A DNA stretch of 64,000 nucleotides from Bacillus massilioanorexius (GCF_902374955.1 NZ_CABKRX010000036.1:12647-76646); one strand, 5' to 3'. Numbered from the stretch's first letter, positions 8,062 through 17,675 are shown. Numbers and translations are program-made. Notes: generated by a model from the letters alone, not told the origin.

Positions 8062-9486
8062 TTATGCTTTAAATTTATCAGTCAGTTGACTATTTAAATA
8101 ACTAAGCTGTTCCGCCATTTCTGAAATACCATAAGAGGCCTTTGTGATTTCCTCGAAAGTTCGTTTAAAATCATTTACTGAATGACTAAAGTGACTAATT
8201 CTATTTTCACTCTTTTTTACACTTTCAACAGAATTATCAAGGATATCTATTATATTATGATTTACCTCTCTAAATAAGTTTGTTTCATCAACTATAGTCT
8301 GATAACTATTTTCAAATGTATGAATGGTTTCTTGTACGGAGAAAATTTGATTTTGAATATGGTCAAGAGCCCTTTCCGTCTGACTGGCTAAATTTCTTAC
8401 CTCTTGTGCAACTATTGAAAATCCTCTTCCATGCTCTCCAGCTCTTGCAGCCTCAATGGCTGCATTAAGAGATAGTATATTAGTTTGATTAGAAATTCCT
8501 CTTATGACCTTTACTACTTGACCAATCTGAGCAGAGCTAACACCTAATTGTTTTGTTAATTCTTTCGTCGTATCAATTAACTCAACGACTTCATCAACCT
8601 TCGTTAATGAATCTGAAACATTTTGCTTTCCTTCTTCTACTTTTTTTATAAGTATTTCTGAACCTTCTTTTATTGATTGAATCTCTGCCAACATCTCTAT
8701 TATCTGTCTCTCTTTATTTTCTATAGAAGAGCTAGCTTGTTGAGATGTCGCAGCGAGAGTTGCAGCTGAATCATTAAGTTTAAACTGTAGTTCCTCAATT
8801 TCATTCAATTTCATCATAGAAGAGGTATAAGCATCAATATATGTAGCAATCACAATCTGACTATCAAACGAACATAATTTTTGAAAAGAGTTATGTAACT
8901 TAATAACTTGTTCATCATTTTGCAATTCAGAATGTAAAATGTGCAGCATTTCATTCTGAATAATGGTATACGCCCCCATATACCATTCTGGTAAGAGGCC
9001 GATTCGATTATGGACATTGCCTATAATCTTCCGACGATTAATGTACTCTACTCCAACCTCCCCAGATACCATATCCAGTAAATAGATTTGTAATGTTTGC
9101 TTTAAACGCTCTATAGCTGATTCCTCATTAATAATCTTTTTCAAGCTTGGTATCTTCATGATTCGCTCATAAAAAACCTGCACAATCCTCGATACATTTT
9201 TTTCCATTATCGATTGCATGTTCACAAGATTTCGCAAGTCTTCCTCAGTTAAATCAAGAAATATTAATTGCTGATTCTCCTTACTTTCTTGTAACTGATG
9301 ATAATACATTCCTACATCTATACCCTTATCCCTGTTAGCTTCTAGATCGTATAATCTTTCTTCATTCGACATACGTTTGCTAAAACCAATGGCTCCCTTT
9401 TTGTCACCGACTAAACGCGAAAATGGACTAGCACCCACTTCTGTTTCCCCCAATACTCTTGCAATAATTGAATCATAATAAGTCAA
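8062..9486 (-). CDS. hemAT: HemAT-type heme aerotaxis transducer
   Basis: Soluble chemoreceptor with an N-terminal globin-coupled sensor and a C-terminal methyl-accepting signalling domain. The sensor segment NVHNRIGLLPEWYMGAY contains the proximal heme histidine (about residue 159). The signalling hairpin NILSLNAAIEAARAGEHGRGFSIVAQEVRNLA occupies roughly residues 330-365. No transmembrane helix is visible, as in B. subtilis HemAT, which senses oxygen and signals to CheA. At 474 residues it is longer than B. subtilis HemAT (432), owing to an N-terminal extension of about 60 residues. The start is uncertain: TTG at 9486 has only a weak AGGA, while GTG at 9438 follows GGGGG at good spacing. Confidence 0.88.
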   Translation of the reverse strand: MTYYDSIIARVLGETEVGASPFSRLVGDKKGAIGFSKRMSNEERLYDLEANRDKGIDVGMYYHQLQESKENQQLIFLDLTEEDLRNLVNMQSIMEKNVSRIVQVFYERIMKIPSLKKIINEESAIERLKQTLQIYLLDMVSGEVGVEYINRRKIIGNVHNRIGLLPEWYMGAYTIIQNEMLHILHSELQNDEQVIKLHNSFQKLCSFDSQIVIATYIDAYTSSMMKLNEIEELQFKLNDSAATLAATSQQASSSIENKERQIIEMLAEIQSIKEGSEILIKKVEEGKQNVSDSLTKVDEVVELIDTTKELTKQLGVSSAQIGQVVKVIRGISNQTNILSLNAAIEAARAGEHGRGFSIVAQEVRNLASQTERALDHIQNQIFSVQETIHTFENSYQTIVDETNLFREVNHNIIDILDNSVESVKKSENRISHFSHSVNDFKRTFEEITKASYGISEMAEQLSYLNSQLTDKFKA

Positions 9487-9655
9487 TATTCCTATTCAAT
9501 TATGAATCTTTTTCCAATTATATATGAATATTTCTATAATTTGTTTACATATTTCGACATAATTATGAATTATATGTGTTATTTTACTTTTTTTAACAAT
9601 TTTCTAGTAAAATTCATTTATATACATCACATAAATAATTAGGAGAGTAGCTATA

Positions 9656-10810
9656 ATGATTGTTTTCACAGTAAACCCTCCAACTACAAATTTATTAACT
9701 AAAAATCTAAATAAACGCCGCTGGAAAATAAGGTTGATACATCACGACACAATCGAACAGCTCTCTACTAAAACTCATGTGCAGGGCTCTCCGTCCTTTT
9801 TCTTATTGCCCTTGTTCCTCGAGACAGAAAATCCGATTCTTGAGCAAGTAATTGAGTATGCTGAAAAGGAGCTAATACCTATTTTATTCGTTATTAATCG
9901 TACAAAAAATCGGAAGTGGAAATTACCTTATCCTACAAAAACCATATACGACACTATTAGTACTCCGATTAAGGATTATGAGCTTTCAATTAAGGTTAAA
10001 TCTCTGTTGAACTTAAACATTGAAATTTTATCTACTACCTTTAAAAAGAATGAATTTGAAACCATGAAGAAAAGAATGGATGAAGATCTTTTTATAGCAA
10101 AAACTTTCCAGCACCTAACACATCCGTTGCCCTTAATTAGAGAAAGAATAATTCTAAAGAGTACTTTTCATTCATCCGCTCAGCTTTTAGGCGATTTATT
10201 TTTATGGGTTGAAATTTCTGAAAATAAATACGTCATTATTATCATGGACATGAATGGTCATGGAATTCACGCAGCGTTAATGAGTATGTCTATCCGTTCA
10301 CTTCTTCACGAGTTTATCCAAACAGCACAACAACCCCAAAAAATTACCCATGCATTAAATAAACATATGAATAAGCTATGTGAAGAATTTCAATTAAAAA
10401 ATATATATGATTCACCATTCTTCACATCGATTGTCGCCTGTATAAATACTAGTGAGCAATCCATTACTTACGTAAACTCTGGACATCCACCAGGTATGTT
10501 ATATCAAAGAAAGAGAAAGAAACTACTGCTTCTTCCTCAAAACACTATACCTATAGGATTAGTTGATAAGATTTACATTCAAGAGGAAAAACTCTACTAC
10601 GAAATAGATACGGACTTCATACTATTTACTAATGGATTAATTGTAACTCCTAGTGCTTCACATGAAACACTTTTAGATTTCATTAGCAATAGTTTTATAT
10701 CTGGTTGTGATTCATCAACAGATGACCTATTATCACATCTCATGCTGTCTAGAATGAAACATTCCGAAATAAATGATGATATATGTATCGTTCATAGTCA
10801 TTTAAAATAA
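9656..10810 (+). CDS. SpoIIE-type (PP2C-like) serine phosphatase
   Basis: The C-terminal 220 residues match the SpoIIE/RsbU phosphatase fold: HSSAQLLGDLFLWVEI in place of the usual GGDFYD, then IIMDMNGHGIHAALMSMSIRSL with the metal-binding Asp and GHG, YVNSGHPPGML, and a final NDDICIVHSHLK. The N-terminal 130 residues look like a degenerate receiver-like module without a clear phosphoacceptor Asp. Proteins of this class remove phosphate from anti-anti-sigma factors, but no partner gene is present nearby. The motif normally read as TDG is TNG (FILFTNGLIV), which may lower activity. AGGAGAG precedes the ATG. Divergent from hemAT across 169 bp. Confidence 0.72.
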   Translation: MIVFTVNPPTTNLLTKNLNKRRWKIRLIHHDTIEQLSTKTHVQGSPSFFLLPLFLETENPILEQVIEYAEKELIPILFVINRTKNRKWKLPYPTKTIYDTISTPIKDYELSIKVKSLLNLNIEILSTTFKKNEFETMKKRMDEDLFIAKTFQHLTHPLPLIRERIILKSTFHSSAQLLGDLFLWVEISENKYVIIIMDMNGHGIHAALMSMSIRSLLHEFIQTAQQPQKITHALNKHMNKLCEEFQLKNIYDSPFFTSIVACINTSEQSITYVNSGHPPGMLYQRKRKKLLLLPQNTIPIGLVDKIYIQEEKLYYEIDTDFILFTNGLIVTPSASHETLLDFISNSFISGCDSSTDDLLSHLMLSRMKHSEINDDICIVHSHLK

Positions 10811-10814
10811 ACAA

Positions 10815-10859
10815 GAAGGACTTCTAAAAAAAGATTCAATCTAATTCCAGAAGTCCTTC
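10815..10859. terminator. terminator between phosphatase gene and murF
   Basis: GAAGGACTTCT and AGAAGTCCTTC form an 11-bp stem with a long loop in the space between two convergent genes; it could serve both. Confidence 0.6.
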
Positions 10860-10876
10860 ATTCATTTATAAATTAT

Positions 10877-12247
10877 CTAGTTTCTTATCTGTAATGCATG
10901 AACCACTTCTTCTAATTTCATGCCTCGTGATGCCTTTACAAGGATTAAATCATCTTTCCCGATACGATTTTTTAATTCATTAATTAGGTGTTGTTTGTCT
11001 AGAAAAGATTGAACATTTTCTTCACCTAAAACCGCTTTTGCTCCTTCAGCAATATGGGCTCCTAACTGCCCATAAGTAAATAATTGATGCACAGCACCCT
11101 CTTGGATATATTCGCCAATACTTTGATGGTACTTAACTTCATCATCTCCTAGTTCTAACATATCACCTAGAACAAGATACTTGTTTTGAAATCCCTTTAA
11201 TTGACTGACTAAATCAATTGCTGCTCTCATAGCTGTTGGACTTGCATTATAAGCATCATTTATAATTTTGGCTCCATGCATACCTTCTAGCATTTCCATA
11301 CGCATATTCGTTACTTTCAATTGCTGTAATCCTGTTTTTATCTCAGAAAAACTAACACCTAATTCACGTGCTACTAAAATAGCCGCCATAGCGTTTAAGA
11401 CATTATGGTTACCTAAAATAGGAAGTTTTAGTTCTTCTGGATACAAGTTTGATGTAAACGTTGTATAATCACTACCTGTTTCGATATCCAATGGATAAAT
11501 AGTATTAAACTTCTCTTTACCGAAAGAAGCCATTTTTCCTTCTCTATTTACTAATCTTTCTTGAAGAAGTGGCTCATCACCATTGTAAACTAACAATCCC
11601 TCTTCTTTTAAACCGGAAACAATTTCAAGCTTCGCTTCAGCAATTGCTTCTCGAGAACCAAGATCTAATAAATGGGATTCTCCAATATTCGTAATAATTG
11701 CTAAGTCTGGTTCCGCAAGGTTTGATAATAATTCAATCTCCCCTTTACTACTCATCCCCATTTCGAGTACAACAACTTCCGTATCTTCTGGCATTGATAA
11801 TATTGTTAAAGGTAGACCTAAATGATTGTTAAAGTTACCTTCCGTTTTATGGACTTTGTATTTTTGAGATAATAAGGATGCTGTCATATCTTTGGTAGTT
11901 GTTTTTCCATTGCTACCTGTAATGCCAATTACTTGAGGCGTTGTCTGATTCAAATATTGTTTAGCTAGTTGCTGAATCGCTGTTAATGTATCATCTACTA
12001 ACAAAATCGGCAGGTGAACAGGTGGGTTCGGAACATCTTTTTGCCATAAAGCTGCTGCTGCACCGTTTTCTATAGCCTGTTCAACATACTTATGTCCATC
12101 TGAATTTTCACCTTTAAAAGGGATAAATAATTGCCCCTTTTCTATTTTTCGAGAATCGATCGTTACACCTTTTACATCCACATCTTGAAATTGGTCATTT
12201 TTCAAACCAATCATCACTGCAATTTGTTGTAATGTACGTTTAATCAT
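10877..12247 (-). CDS. murF: UDP-N-acetylmuramoyl-tripeptide--D-Ala-D-Ala ligase
   Basis: MurF adds the D-Ala-D-Ala dipeptide to UDP-MurNAc-tripeptide using ATP, the last cytosolic step of peptidoglycan precursor synthesis. The ATP-binding loop GITGSNGKTTTKDM is clear at about residues 105-118, followed by TEGNFNNHLGLPLT and VLEMGMSSKGEI, and the C-terminal domain holds INDAYNASPTAM and LVLGDMLELG. The 456 residues are normal. The ATG at 12247 sits seven bases after AGGAGG; a TTG immediately before it is in frame but less likely. Ddl, which makes its substrate, lies directly upstream on the same strand. Confidence 0.97.
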   Translation of the reverse strand: MIKRTLQQIAVMIGLKNDQFQDVDVKGVTIDSRKIEKGQLFIPFKGENSDGHKYVEQAIENGAAAALWQKDVPNPPVHLPILLVDDTLTAIQQLAKQYLNQTTPQVIGITGSNGKTTTKDMTASLLSQKYKVHKTEGNFNNHLGLPLTILSMPEDTEVVVLEMGMSSKGEIELLSNLAEPDLAIITNIGESHLLDLGSREAIAEAKLEIVSGLKEEGLLVYNGDEPLLQERLVNREGKMASFGKEKFNTIYPLDIETGSDYTTFTSNLYPEELKLPILGNHNVLNAMAAILVARELGVSFSEIKTGLQQLKVTNMRMEMLEGMHGAKIINDAYNASPTAMRAAIDLVSQLKGFQNKYLVLGDMLELGDDEVKYHQSIGEYIQEGAVHQLFTYGQLGAHIAEGAKAVLGEENVQSFLDKQHLINELKNRIGKDDLILVKASRGMKLEEVVHALQIRN

Positions 12248-12309
12248 CAAACTTCCTCCTAATAAGAAACCGTTAGCCGTACTATTATTATTTGTATAAT
12301 CATTTAAAT

Positions 12310-12348
12310 AGAGCAGAAGCGTATGTACTCGAAATTAGCTTCTGCTCA
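12310..12348 (-). terminator. second ddl-murF intercistronic hairpin
   Basis: GAGCAGAAGC and GCTTCTGCTC form a perfect 10-bp stem between ddl and murF. With the neighbouring hairpin at 12359-12396 it makes a tandem pair that probably limits read-through from ddl into murF. Confidence 0.55.
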
Positions 12349-12358
12349 AAATTTATTA

Positions 12359-12396
12359 CAGAAAGAGTGTCGTATTTTTAACAACACTCTTTCCTG
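12359..12396 (-). terminator. ddl terminator hairpin
   Basis: CAGAAAGAGTGT and ACACTCTTTCCTG form a stem just downstream of the ddl stop. The tract after it on the minus strand (TAATAAATTTT) is only moderately T-rich. Confidence 0.6.
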
Positions 12397-12416
12397 TGTA
12401 TATTCATCAAAGTATG

Positions 12417-13502
12417 TTATAGAGTATGCTTAATTTGCTGTTTCACTTCATAACGTTCTAATGCAAGGCTGATTAATTTTTCAATAAGCTCTGGATATTC
12501 TACTCCAGTTTCTTTCCATAGTAATGGGAACATACTGAATGGTGTAAATCCAGGCATTGTATTTACTTCATTAATATAAAATTCACCATCTTCTGTTAGA
12601 AAGAAATCTGCACGAACTAAACCTGCACAATCTAATGATTGAAAAGCCGTTACGGCTAACTCTTTCAACTCTTCATATTTTCCATCAGGTAATTCTGCAG
12701 GGATAACTAGACCTGTTGTGCCATCCTCATATTTTGCTTTATAGTCATAAAAAGCCACATCCTGAGGGATGATTTCACCAGCTACAGAACATTTCGGATC
12801 ATCATTTCCAAGTACGCCAATTTCGATTTCTCTAGCTGTAACGCCTTCTTCAATAATAATTCTTCGATCATATTGGAAAGCTTCTGCAAAAGCAGCTTGT
12901 AATTCTGTTTTTGTATTACATTTGCTAATACCAACACTAGATCCTAAATTTGCTGGTTTAACAAAACAAGGGTAACCTAAATTTTGCTCAACTTTATCAT
13001 ATGCTACTTCAGGATTTTGCTCCCATTGTTTACGTGTAAACCAGACATAGTTCACTTGTGGTAGACCTGCTTGAGCAAAAATATTTTTCATGATAACTTT
13101 ATCCATTCCAGCAGAAGAAGCTAGTACACCGTTACCTACATAAGGTAGATTTAATATTTCTAACATCCCTTGAACCGTTCCATCTTCTCCATTCGGACCA
13201 TGTAAAAGTGGGAATATCACATCAAATTGACGTGCATTACGATCAGATTCTGCTGGAAATAAGCTTGTATTTAAACTAGCTGGAGTTGTAGCTTCTTCTG
13301 AAGTAAGTGCTAACTGTTGCACAGATTCAGCAGGTGCTGTTAATTGCTTACCTGTAATCCAAGCACCATCAGTTGTAATATAAATTGGATATATATCAAA
13401 ATTTCTAAAATCTAATGCTTTCGTTACAGCTAGAGCTGTTTGCAATGATACTTTATGCTCCGCTGATTTTCCTCCATAAAGTAATCCTAATTTCATTTTC
13501 AT
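12417..13502 (-). CDS. ddl: D-alanine--D-alanine ligase
   Basis: Ddl joins two D-alanines with ATP for cell-wall precursor synthesis; it acts just before MurF. ATP-grasp motifs are visible: LLYGGKSAEHKVSLQTA at the start, LHGPNGEDGTVQGMLEILNLPYVG, FVKPANLGSSVGISKC, and RADFFLTEDGEFYINEVNTMPGFT. The 361-residue length is usual for Bacillus. GGAGG eight bases before the ATG at 13502 selects this start over an upstream ATG at 13532. Two hairpins separate it from murF. Confidence 0.97.
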   Translation of the reverse strand: MKMKLGLLYGGKSAEHKVSLQTALAVTKALDFRNFDIYPIYITTDGAWITGKQLTAPAESVQQLALTSEEATTPASLNTSLFPAESDRNARQFDVIFPLLHGPNGEDGTVQGMLEILNLPYVGNGVLASSAGMDKVIMKNIFAQAGLPQVNYVWFTRKQWEQNPEVAYDKVEQNLGYPCFVKPANLGSSVGISKCNTKTELQAAFAEAFQYDRRIIIEEGVTAREIEIGVLGNDDPKCSVAGEIIPQDVAFYDYKAKYEDGTTGLVIPAELPDGKYEELKELAVTAFQSLDCAGLVRADFFLTEDGEFYINEVNTMPGFTPFSMFPLLWKETGVEYPELIEKLISLALERYEVKQQIKHTL

Positions 13503-13904
13503 GTATGATACCTCCATTACTCTTTCAGCCATTCTATTGTAACACTTTCTTTTTCATTCAAGTTAACAATATTGTGTTCACTTAACAAATTTGTAAGATC
13601 AACCATTTATATATTTTATGCCTATTTTCTAAATATGTACATTAACCTATATACGTGCAAGTTTCAATGACTTTTCTCATCATACAAGCTAATAAAAGAT
13701 ATTCAACTAGTACAAGAAATTCCTTTGATATATCAAGATAACAATATTCACCTTAAAATACTAACCATTCATTCTATTTTCTCTAATTCGTTATTTTGGT
13801 ATAATATTCAGAATTATTTTTCTTTTTAAAAACACCTTAACTTTATTTCAATGTCATTGTATAATCCATGTAATAAATACAATTGTTTTTTTAAGGAGGA
13901 CAAA
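13503..13904. other. gene-free divergent promoter region
   Basis: About 400 very AT-rich bases between ddl and the divergent symporter gene. Apart from the symporter promoter near 13837-13865 nothing distinct was seen. Confidence 0.5.
13837..13865 (+). promoter_or_regulatory. probable sigma-A promoter of the symporter gene
   Basis: TTAACT and a perfect TATAAT are separated by 17 bases, about 40 bases before the start codon at 13905. Confidence 0.6.
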
Positions 13905-15086
13905 ATGAAAAAGTTCGGCTTACTACCAAGAATTATTCTTGCTATCGCTCTCGGTATCTTAATTGGATTAATTGCTCCTCAATGGTTAATTCGAGTTTTC
14001 GCTACATTTAATGGTATATTTGGAAATTTCTTAGGATTTGTAATCCCTCTCATTATTATTGGCTTCATTGCCCCAGGAATCGGAAGCATGGGAAAAGGTG
14101 CAGGTAAAATGTTAGGTATTACTACCGGATTTGCCTATTTATCAACAGTATTGGCAGGTTTGTTAGCGTTTGGTGCAGCAAAACTATTCTATCCAATCTT
14201 ATTATCTAATCAAGCAAGTGCCAGCTTTGATAACCCCGAAGAAGCGTTATTAAGTGGCTTTTTCCAAATAGATATGCCTCCAATCATGGGAGTGATGAGC
14301 GCTCTACTACTTGCTTTTACAATTGGCCTTGGTCTAGCGGTTATTAAAGGAAATACACTTCAAAACGTTATGAATGACTTTAAAGAAATTGTAGAGAAAG
14401 TAATTAACGTCCTTATTATTCCCTTATTACCTATTCATATTTTCGGCATTTTCGCTAACATGACTCAAGGTGGACAAATTACTGCAATCATAAGCGTCTT
14501 TGCTAAAGTATTTATTATGATTATTGCTCTTCATTTTACAATGTTATTATTGCAATACACAGTCGCTGGAACACTATCAAAAAATAATCCTATCTCTATG
14601 TTAAAAGAAATGATGCCAGCATACTTTACAGCTTTAGGAACGCAATCTTCTGCTTCTACAATCCCTGTAACTCTTAAACACACAAAAAAATTAAGAGTAA
14701 AGGATCGTGTAGCAAATTTCTCAGTTCCGTTACTTGCTACTATTCACTTATCAGGTAGTACAATCACATTAGTTTGCTGTTCAATGGCTGTTATGTTAAT
14801 TAATGGACAGTCAACTACTTTTGGTGAAATGTTCCCATTCATTCTTATGCTCGGTATTACTATGATAGCAGCACCAGGAGTACCAGGCGGCGCTGTAATG
14901 GCTGCACTTGGTTTGTTAGGTAGTATGTTAGGATTTACAGAAACAATGCTATCTTTAATGATTGCTTTATATCTGGCGCAAGATAGCTTTGGTACAGCAT
15001 GCAATGTAACAGGAGATGGAGCAATTACTGCAATAGCTAATAAATTTGCACCTTCTGAGCAAGCTGAAATAGAAAAAGCTGCTTAG
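13905..15086 (+). CDS. dicarboxylate/amino acid:cation symporter (DAACS)
   Basis: Membrane symporter of the glutamate/dicarboxylate family, importing acidic amino acids or C4-dicarboxylates with Na+ or H+. The two re-entrant hairpin signatures are present: the serine-rich GTQSSASTIPVTLKHTKKL (about residue 245) and HLSGSTITLVCCSMAVMLINGQ, then APGVPGGAVMAALGLLGSMLGF and TACNVTGDGAITAI with the Asn/Asp substrate-site residues. About eight helices precede or surround these. AAGGAGG lies before the ATG at 13905, so an upstream in-frame ATG at 13851 is not used. Exact substrate cannot be read from sequence. Confidence 0.88.
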   Translation: MKKFGLLPRIILAIALGILIGLIAPQWLIRVFATFNGIFGNFLGFVIPLIIIGFIAPGIGSMGKGAGKMLGITTGFAYLSTVLAGLLAFGAAKLFYPILLSNQASASFDNPEEALLSGFFQIDMPPIMGVMSALLLAFTIGLGLAVIKGNTLQNVMNDFKEIVEKVINVLIIPLLPIHIFGIFANMTQGGQITAIISVFAKVFIMIIALHFTMLLLQYTVAGTLSKNNPISMLKEMMPAYFTALGTQSSASTIPVTLKHTKKLRVKDRVANFSVPLLATIHLSGSTITLVCCSMAVMLINGQSTTFGEMFPFILMLGITMIAAPGVPGGAVMAALGLLGSMLGFTETMLSLMIALYLAQDSFGTACNVTGDGAITAIANKFAPSEQAEIEKAA

Positions 15087-15099
15087 TATATAGAAACAA

Positions 15100-15140
15100 A
15101 AAGGCAGGAACACAATCATTCACATTGTGTTCCTGCCTTT
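15100..15140. terminator. bidirectional terminator
   Basis: AAAGGCAGGAACACAAT and ATTGTGTTCCTGCCTTT form a perfect 17-bp stem with a 7-base loop between two convergent genes. T-rich tracts flank it on both strands. Confidence 0.9.
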
Positions 15141-15148
15141 TATTATTG

Positions 15149-15916
15149 TTATTTCAAAACAAGAGCCCATTCTCTTGTTTTCTTTATATATATAAGTTTT
15201 GCATCAGGTTCCATCATATTATTCGCAAGGTAATCATCAACCATTTCATCGACATCCATATGATCACCAATAATCCATAATGGGATTTCCATTCTTACTC
15301 GATTCTGTTCTACCTTTTCAAAAGAAAAAATAATTCCTTCTGCCATCAGTGGAGAAAGCCTGATAAAAATTTCTAAAGGGATATTTGGATATTCACTCTT
15401 CTTCCGCATACCAAGCCATGTTTTCTCCACTTTTAAAGAAATCATTTTATCTGGTAAAACGTTCCCTAGAAGCAAAAAGAATTGATCAATCGAACGAAAA
15501 TACATTTTATTAAAGTAACCATCATTTTGTGAGAGATACGCATATTGATTATTTAACATTCTATAAAAAGGTGGACGCAAATGATTTTTACTATGGCTCA
15601 GATATAGTAATTCAGCTATTTCCTGTCCTTCTAATGCAGATAGAGCTGCCTCATCTTCAAAATCAATCCAACAAAAATCTTCGGATCGTTCCGCATGCCC
15701 CTTTATAAGCTTAGGCACATCCTCTTGATAAACAAACTCTAACTTCGTATGCATATTATACTCAGCATATTTATATTGATGTTTTAGCAAAAGAATATTT
15801 TGAATAGGCTTAGCAAGTGATTGATAAAAATCTTGAAACGTTATACCACTAGTTATTGCAAAACGTTCAGAAGCATGTAGATGTATATACAACAATTCCC
15901 TTGATTCATTTCTCAA
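15149..15916 (-). CDS. conserved protein of unknown function
   Basis: I do not recognise a family with confidence. The 255-residue product is soluble, without signal peptide or membrane helix, and mixed alpha/beta in pattern. It is slightly acidic and contains HLHASERFAITSG near its start, a DFCWIDFEDEAALSAL segment, and a C-terminal WIIGDHMDVDEMVDDYLANNM helix. A GTG at 15970 would give a longer protein but has no ribosome site; AGGAGG nine bases before a TTG at 15916 strongly supports the shorter form. It is convergent with the symporter gene and divergent from rodA, so it appears to be a single-gene unit. Confidence 0.6.
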   Translation of the reverse strand: MRNESRELLYIHLHASERFAITSGITFQDFYQSLAKPIQNILLLKHQYKYAEYNMHTKLEFVYQEDVPKLIKGHAERSEDFCWIDFEDEAALSALEGQEIAELLYLSHSKNHLRPPFYRMLNNQYAYLSQNDGYFNKMYFRSIDQFFLLLGNVLPDKMISLKVEKTWLGMRKKSEYPNIPLEIFIRLSPLMAEGIIFSFEKVEQNRVRMEIPLWIIGDHMDVDEMVDDYLANNMMEPDAKLIYIKKTREWALVLK

Positions 15917-16358
15917 TTTAGTAAGCCTCCTAAACAAGTCCTTTAAGCTAAATATATGTAGATTTTTCACCTTTAAAACAAACCGTACGCTCCTATTTAG
16001 TAGGAAATGTAAACCTTAGTAAAGTATATCAAAATTCTTTTACGAACTAAAGGCAGTTACTTTACAAAATCATAACTTTCCTTTATTTTTATTATTTCTA
16101 GAATAATTATACAGAAAATTAAGATTTGCATAATTGTAAGAACTAGCATTAAATGGTAGCATAAGACATATCGGAACAAAAACATATAAATAAACAAATC
16201 TCAACTATTAAAGACAACAGGCTGAAGATAAAAGCTCTAATCTTCAAGAATATTTACCTGCTATTTAACTGTTATAGCTTCCCTAAACCTTGATCTCTTC
16301 TTCTAAAATTGGCTACAACATTTAAGTTCTAATATCAATAAGAAAGGTGCTACATGTC
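15917..16358. other. gene-free stretch before the SEDS gene
   Basis: About 440 AT-rich bases. It contains a small hairpin TGAAGAT..ATCTTCA near 16223-16247 and presumably both divergent promoters. Nothing else was recognised. Confidence 0.4.
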
Positions 16359-17585
16359 GTGAAGCGTCAAACCTTTTCAGAAAAATTCGACTGGACTCTC
16401 TGTCTCATTTTATTTCTTTTTCTATTAATTAGTGTATTTTCCATATATAGCGCACAAACTACTGGTCAATATCGTACCAACTTTGTATTCCTTCAAATTC
16501 GATGGTATATATTCGGAATCATTCTGCTAGCAATTGTTATGTATTTCGATCCTGATCAAATAAAGAAACTCTCTTGGTACCTATATGGTTTTGGAATCTT
16601 TTTACTTATCATGCTTGTTGTCATTCGATTTGCACTTCCTGGTACAATAGTTCCCGAAAGAAATGGCGCTTATAGCTGGTTTGTTCTTCCTATGCTCGGC
16701 GCAATACAGCCTTCTGAGTTTATGAAAACCTTTTTGATTTTAGCTTTGAGTCGAATGGCGGTAATTCATAATGAAAAAACCATTCATAAAACATTGAAAA
16801 CAGATTTTATGTTACTACTTAAGCTTGGGGCTCTTACGGGAATTCCACTATTTTTAATAATGCTTCAGCCAGATCTAGGAACATCATTAGTAATTATGGC
16901 TATTTTCTTAGGGATTGTATTTGTCTCAGGCATCAGTTGGAAATTGCTTTTTCCTATTTTAGGTAGTGTCGCAGCAATTGGTTCTTTCTTAATATATTTA
17001 GTTTTATATTTTCCTGATTTATTAGAACGTTATTTAGGTGTTCAAAAATATCAATTCAATCGTATTTATGCTTGGCTAAAACCAGAAGAAGCATCAGGAG
17101 ATATAAGTTATCATATTGAAAAATCATTAAGTGCAATAGGATCAGGAATGCTATCAGGAAAAGGATTTCAGGAACGGGTCGTTTACATTCCTGAAAGTCA
17201 CTCGGATTCTATATTTAGTGTAATTGGTGAGGAATGGGGATTTATTGGGGGAAGTGTTGTCATCGGTTTATACTTCATCTTAATTTTTCATATCACCAAA
17301 ATCGCTCTTTCAACCAAAAATCCTTTTATTTCTTATGCAAGTGCCGGTGTAATTAGTATGATTACCTTCCATGTTTTTCAAAATATAGGTATGGCTATAC
17401 GAGTTCTCCCTATTACAGGTATTCCACTTCCATTTATCAGTTATGGAGGAAGTTCGTTAATGGGAAATATGCTAGCCATGGGGCTCATATTTAGCTTTCA
17501 ATATTATAATAAAGGCTATATGTTCTCGAATAGAGAATACACCGTTTCATCAAGCTCATCTAAAGGTATAAAAGAAAGCCTATAA
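16359..17585 (+). CDS. RodA/FtsW-family (SEDS) peptidoglycan polymerase
   Basis: Ten-helix membrane protein of the SEDS family, which polymerises glycan strands from lipid II together with a class B PBP. Signature segments: QPSEFMKTFLILALSRM, MLQPDLGTSLVIMAIF, GSGMLSGKGF, PESHSDSIFSVIGEEWGFIGG and the C-terminal PITGIPLPFISYGGSSLMGNM. Similarity is closer to the RodA branch used for elongation, though spore-specific or division paralogues exist. The GTG at 16359 is chosen because AAAGGTG lies nine bases upstream; a GTG at 16347 is inside that site. Followed by a strong terminator, so it is probably monocistronic; no PBP gene is adjacent. Confidence 0.85.
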   Translation: MKRQTFSEKFDWTLCLILFLFLLISVFSIYSAQTTGQYRTNFVFLQIRWYIFGIILLAIVMYFDPDQIKKLSWYLYGFGIFLLIMLVVIRFALPGTIVPERNGAYSWFVLPMLGAIQPSEFMKTFLILALSRMAVIHNEKTIHKTLKTDFMLLLKLGALTGIPLFLIMLQPDLGTSLVIMAIFLGIVFVSGISWKLLFPILGSVAAIGSFLIYLVLYFPDLLERYLGVQKYQFNRIYAWLKPEEASGDISYHIEKSLSAIGSGMLSGKGFQERVVYIPESHSDSIFSVIGEEWGFIGGSVVIGLYFILIFHITKIALSTKNPFISYASAGVISMITFHVFQNIGMAIRVLPITGIPLPFISYGGSSLMGNMLAMGLIFSFQYYNKGYMFSNREYTVSSSSSKGIKESL

Positions 17586-17607
17586 ACAATTGGACAACAA
17601 ATGTTCA

Positions 17608-17635
17608 AACCCCTCGATTCGTCGAGGGGTTCTTT
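17608..17635 (+). terminator. rodA-type gene terminator
   Basis: AACCCCTCGA and TCGAGGGGTT pair around a stable TTCG tetraloop, followed by TCTTTAG. Confidence 0.9.
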
Positions 17636-17637
17636 AG

Positions 17638-17657
17638 TTAATCAAACGTTTGATTAA
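17638..17657. promoter_or_regulatory. 20-bp palindrome TTAATCAAACGTTTGATTAA
   Basis: A perfect 20-bp palindrome in the convergent gap between the rodA-type gene and copA. Two near-identical palindromes flank the promoter of the tudS-like gene at 55.8 kb. Here it is not near a start codon, so its role is unclear; it may be a distal or decoy operator for the same unknown regulator. Confidence 0.6.
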
Positions 17658-17675
17658 TGAAACTACATTACATCT

